Source: Castellaniella sp049651205 (GTDB taxonomy: Bacteria > Pseudomonadota > Gammaproteobacteria > Burkholderiales > Burkholderiaceae_B). Taken from it: a stretch of DNA of 64,000 nucleotides. Position numbers and translations under genes: made by a program. Below, one piece after another: positions 61,388-64,000 of this stretch; position 1 is the first letter of the stretch; each line of letters starts with the position of its first letter. Location: contig NZ_JBASBR010000012.1 of assembly GCF_049651205.1 (NCBI RefSeq), positions 248,001-312,000 of the forward strand. Direction: 5' to 3'. The notes under the pieces were generated by a model, which worked only from the letters and a program-made list of their open reading frames with translations, was not told where the DNA came from and made no database searches.

Positions 61388-63076
61388 TTAGCGGTCGTCG
61401 AAGCGATCCAGCACTGCGCCCGTGCTGGCGTCAGAGCAGTTGAAGGCAAACTTGGCCTGCACCCCACGTGTATAACGGGGGGCCGGCGCCGTCCAGGCGG
61501 CACGGCGCTTGGCCAGGACTTCGTCGGATACATTGACCTGCAACAGCTGTTTGTGGGCGTCGATGGTGACGGAGTCGCCTTCTTCGACCAGCGCAATGGT
61601 GCCGCCCACAGCGGCCTCGGGAGCCACGTGCCCCACCACCATGCCCCAGGTACCGCCCGAGAACCGGCCATCGGTAATAAGGCCGACGGAATCACCCAGG
61701 CCTTCGCCCACCAGGGCGCTGGTGGGTGCCAACATTTCGGGCATGCCCGGGCCGCCTTTGGGGCCCAGGTAACGCAGAATCATGACATCGCCGGCATGGA
61801 TCTTGCCTGCCAGGATGGCGTCCATGGCGGATTGTTCGTCGTCGAAAACACGCGCCGGGCCGGTGATGGCCGGGTTTTTAAGGCCGGTGATCTTGGCCAC
61901 TGCACCGAGTTCGGCCAGATTGCCTTTCAGGATGGCCAAGTGGCCTTCGGCATATAAGGCCTTATCCAGGGTATGGATGATGTCCTGATCTGCGCTGGGT
62001 ACATCAGGAATATCGGCCAGAGTCTCGGCAATTGTCTTGCCTGTGATGGTGATGCAATCGCCATGCAATAGGCCGGCATTCAGCAGGAGTTTCATGACTT
62101 GCGGCACGCCACCGGCTTTGTGAAAATCAACCACCAGGGCTTTGCCGCTAGGCTTGAGGTCGCAGATAACGGGTACGCGGCGGCGCACGCGTTCGAAGTC
62201 GTCGATCGTCCACTCGACTTCTGCGGCATGGGCAATGGCCAGAATATGCAGCACCGCGTTGGTGGAGCCGCCCGTGGCCATGATCACCGCCACGGCGTTT
62301 TCGATGGATTTGCGGGTAACGATATCGCGCGGCTTGAGATCCAGTTCTACCGCCTTGAGCAACACCCGGGCAGACTCGGCCGCCGAATCGAGTTTTTCTT
62401 TGTGCACATTGGCCATGGTGGACGAATACGGCAGGCTCATGCCCATGACTTCGAAGGCAGAGCTCATCGTATTGGCGGTGTACATGCCACCGCACGAGCC
62501 GCTGCAGGGGATGGCATGGGTTTCGATATTGCGCAGATCTTCTTCGGACATGCGCCCGGCAGCGTGCTCGCCAACAGCCTCGAAGACACTGACAATATTG
62601 AGTTCTTTGCCATCGTAGGTGCCCGGCAAAATGGTGCCGCCATACACGTAGATGGAGGGCACATTGGCGCGCAGCATGCCCATCATGCCGCCCGGCATAT
62701 TTTTGTCGCAGCCGCCGATCACCAGCACGCCGTCCATCCACTGGCCCTGCACGCAGGTTTCGACGCAGTCGGCAATGACTTCGCGCGACACGAGCGAGTA
62801 TTTCATGCCTTCGGTACCCATGGCCATGCCATCGGAGATGGTGGGCGTACCAAACATCTGCGGATTGCCACCGGCTTCTTTGACAGCTGCCGCGGCAGCA
62901 TCGGCCAGCGGCTGCAGGCCGCTATTACAGGGGGTGATGGTGCTTTGCCCGTTGGCAATACCGATCATGGGCTTGTTGAAGTCATCTTCTGTATAGCCCA
63001 GGGCGTAGTACATCGAACGGTTTGGTGCGCGGGCCACTCCCTGGGTGATATTGGATGAGCGCAAAGGCTTGGACAT
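61388..63076 (-). CDS. ilvD: Dihydroxy-acid dehydratase
   Basis: 562-residue iron-sulfur dehydratase of valine, leucine and isoleucine synthesis. The cluster cysteines lie in TPCNSGLQPLAD, IGGCDKNMPGGMMGM and IPCSGSCGGMYTANTMS, and the C-terminal DGRFSGGTWGMVVGHVAPEA is typical. I start at the ATG 63076, with AAGGA upstream; an in-frame ATG eleven codons earlier lacks support. The length fits the shorter [2Fe-2S]-type IlvD group. Confidence 0.95.
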   Translation of the reverse strand: MSKPLRSSNITQGVARAPNRSMYYALGYTEDDFNKPMIGIANGQSTITPCNSGLQPLADAAAAAVKEAGGNPQMFGTPTISDGMAMGTEGMKYSLVSREVIADCVETCVQGQWMDGVLVIGGCDKNMPGGMMGMLRANVPSIYVYGGTILPGTYDGKELNIVSVFEAVGEHAAGRMSEEDLRNIETHAIPCSGSCGGMYTANTMSSAFEVMGMSLPYSSTMANVHKEKLDSAAESARVLLKAVELDLKPRDIVTRKSIENAVAVIMATGGSTNAVLHILAIAHAAEVEWTIDDFERVRRRVPVICDLKPSGKALVVDFHKAGGVPQVMKLLLNAGLLHGDCITITGKTIAETLADIPDVPSADQDIIHTLDKALYAEGHLAILKGNLAELGAVAKITGLKNPAITGPARVFDDEQSAMDAILAGKIHAGDVMILRYLGPKGGPGMPEMLAPTSALVGEGLGDSVGLITDGRFSGGTWGMVVGHVAPEAAVGGTIALVEEGDSVTIDAHKQLLQVNVSDEVLAKRRAAWTAPAPRYTRGVQAKFAFNCSDASTGAVLDRFDDR

Positions 63077-63184
63077 GATCGGATCCTTACGGGTTATTTC
63101 GGCAAACAATCTTAAAGTGTACGGCTTGTTAAAAGAACGCGCAGCACAGCGCAGCCTGCAACAAGGGTATTGGGCAAAGGCCTC

Positions 63185-63883
63185 TTAAAACTGGCGACGG
63201 CTGGCTTGCGCCAGCGACTGCAAAAACGTGGTGTCGCACAGAGCCCAGTTGCGCCGTGCGCCGGATAAATACCCTTGTGCCACCCAGTCTGCCAGCAAGC
63301 GGCTGAGGGTTTCGGGGCGCACCCCCAGATGGGCTGCCAGTTGTCGCTGGGTAAGCGGCAAATGGACGGTGCCGGCGTGATCAGTGGGCAGGCGCAACAG
63401 GTAATCCGCCAGGCGCTGGGCCGCCGTGCTGTCGCTATACCACTCTACTTCGTTCACACGTCGATAAACCCGGTCGCTCAGGCGTGCCAGCAGGCGCAAG
63501 GCCAGCTCGGGCCAACAGCGGACAGCCTCTTGCAGGCCGGCACGCTTCAAATGCAGCACCACGGCATCCTCGCGTGAGCGTGCCTCCATGGGATAACGGC
63601 CATGACTCATGAACATCGCGGTTTCTGCCAGCATCTGGCCGCCGCGAAAAATCGAGAACACGCGCTCCTGGCCCTCTTGCGTATGACGCAGCACTTCGAC
63701 GCTGCCACTGAGCACGTACAGGTACTCCACTGCATCCGCACCCTCTTGAAACAGGATTTCGCCAGCTTGCACATGCAGCACGGCCGCATCGCGCAGCAGT
63801 ACAGGCTGCAACTCGGGAGGCAGATCTTCGAAAAGCGGATAGGCAAGTACCTGTGCAGGGTTGTTTATATTGACTTCTGTCAT
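63185..63883 (-). CDS. Crp/Fnr-family transcriptional regulator
   Basis: 232 residues from the ATG at 63883 (alternatives at 63919 and 63985). A cyclic-nucleotide-like sensor domain (LRDAAVLHVQAGEILFQEGADAVEYLYVL, RGGQMLAETAMFM) is followed by a Crp-type helix-turn-helix (LTQRQLAAHLGVRPETLSRLLADW). The N-terminal cysteine cluster of oxygen-sensing FNR is missing, so it is not a classical FNR. A role in ilvD control or in another global response is open. No strong ribosome site marks any start. Confidence 0.85.
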   Translation of the reverse strand: MTEVNINNPAQVLAYPLFEDLPPELQPVLLRDAAVLHVQAGEILFQEGADAVEYLYVLSGSVEVLRHTQEGQERVFSIFRGGQMLAETAMFMSHGRYPMEARSREDAVVLHLKRAGLQEAVRCWPELALRLLARLSDRVYRRVNEVEWYSDSTAAQRLADYLLRLPTDHAGTVHLPLTQRQLAAHLGVRPETLSRLLADWVAQGYLSGARRNWALCDTTFLQSLAQASRRQF

Positions 63884-64000
63884 TGTCGGTGGCGTATTGA
63901 TAATCCAGTCATATGCCATGCATGATACTTCGCGCAGCGATGATCCTGCATTTTGACTCTCACACCGCTGGCCGGGCACACCCAAGCCGCTCCTGCAGCA

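Noticed and set aside
63185..63985. Oxygen-sensing FNR
   Set aside because: The N-terminal cysteine cluster needed for the [4Fe-4S] sensor is absent whichever start is used.
1..64000. CRISPR array, rRNA operon, prophage or secondary-metabolite cluster
   Set aside because: No regularly spaced short repeats, rRNA-like sequence, phage structural genes or modular synthases were seen in the window.

Overview
The window reads as a chromosomal segment of a Betaproteobacterium of the order Burkholderiales, most likely family Alcaligenaceae (Bordetella/Alcaligenes/Pusillimonas relatives). The reasons are gene order (yceD-rpmF-plsX-fabH-fabD-fabG-acpP-fabF-rpoE-mucA-mucB-mucD, then maf, a small SAM methyltransferase, rluC and rne), high GC, many branched-chain-amino-acid-type ABC transporters, a DUF4148 protein and an intracellular PHB depolymerase. 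The genus cannot be fixed from the sequence alone.

Layout. 1-9.9 kb (minus): the fatty-acid/phospholipid synthesis cluster runs into the sigma-E envelope-stress operon; the periplasmic protease MucD is cut by the window start. 10-16.4 kb: maf, a methyltransferase, a HAD phosphatase, rluC and a 994-residue RNase E behind a long 5' leader. 16.5-21.8 kb (minus): accD, trpA, trpB and relA. 21.9-25.1 kb (plus): ferredoxin, PHB depolymerase, an RsxB-type ferredoxin and endonuclease III. 25.2-36.3 kb: two branched-chain-type ABC systems facing each other, with three substrate-binding proteins and a permease-ATPase fusion. 36.6-43.5 kb: a translationally coupled msrB-yciB-bolA-PPIase operon, wrbA, a BON lipoprotein, a persulfide-dioxygenase-like hydrolase with an ArsP-type permease, a glutathionyl-hydroquinone reductase and a DUF4148 triple-repeat protein. 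43.7-52.3 kb: an uptake and catabolic region with LysR and GntR regulators, a hydroxyacyl-CoA-type dehydrogenase, an Asp/Glu-racemase-family enzyme, an NCS1 permease, a polar-amino-acid ABC transporter and a DUF2520 protein.

52.5-55.2 kb is the clearest accessory spot: a PUA/EVE-like-HNH endonuclease and an intact IS3-family (IS150-type) element lie just downstream of a tRNA-Leu(CAA). Rejoining the flanks shows that the IS landed in the loop of what looks like the tRNA's own Rho-independent terminator, in the same orientation as the tRNA. 55.2-64 kb: a GlxA-type AraC regulator divergent from serine deaminase sdaA (with phased direct repeats in the leader), an EamA exporter, a thioesterase, a luciferase-like oxidoreductase, nadE, ilvD and a Crp/Fnr regulator.

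Most of the window is conserved housekeeping DNA. I did not find a clearly novel multi-gene system. The best leads are the IS/tRNA-terminator configuration, the two AT-rich dyads before the persulfide dioxygenase, the sdaA leader repeats, the racemase-family enzyme lacking one catalytic cysteine, and the EVE-like-HNH gene.
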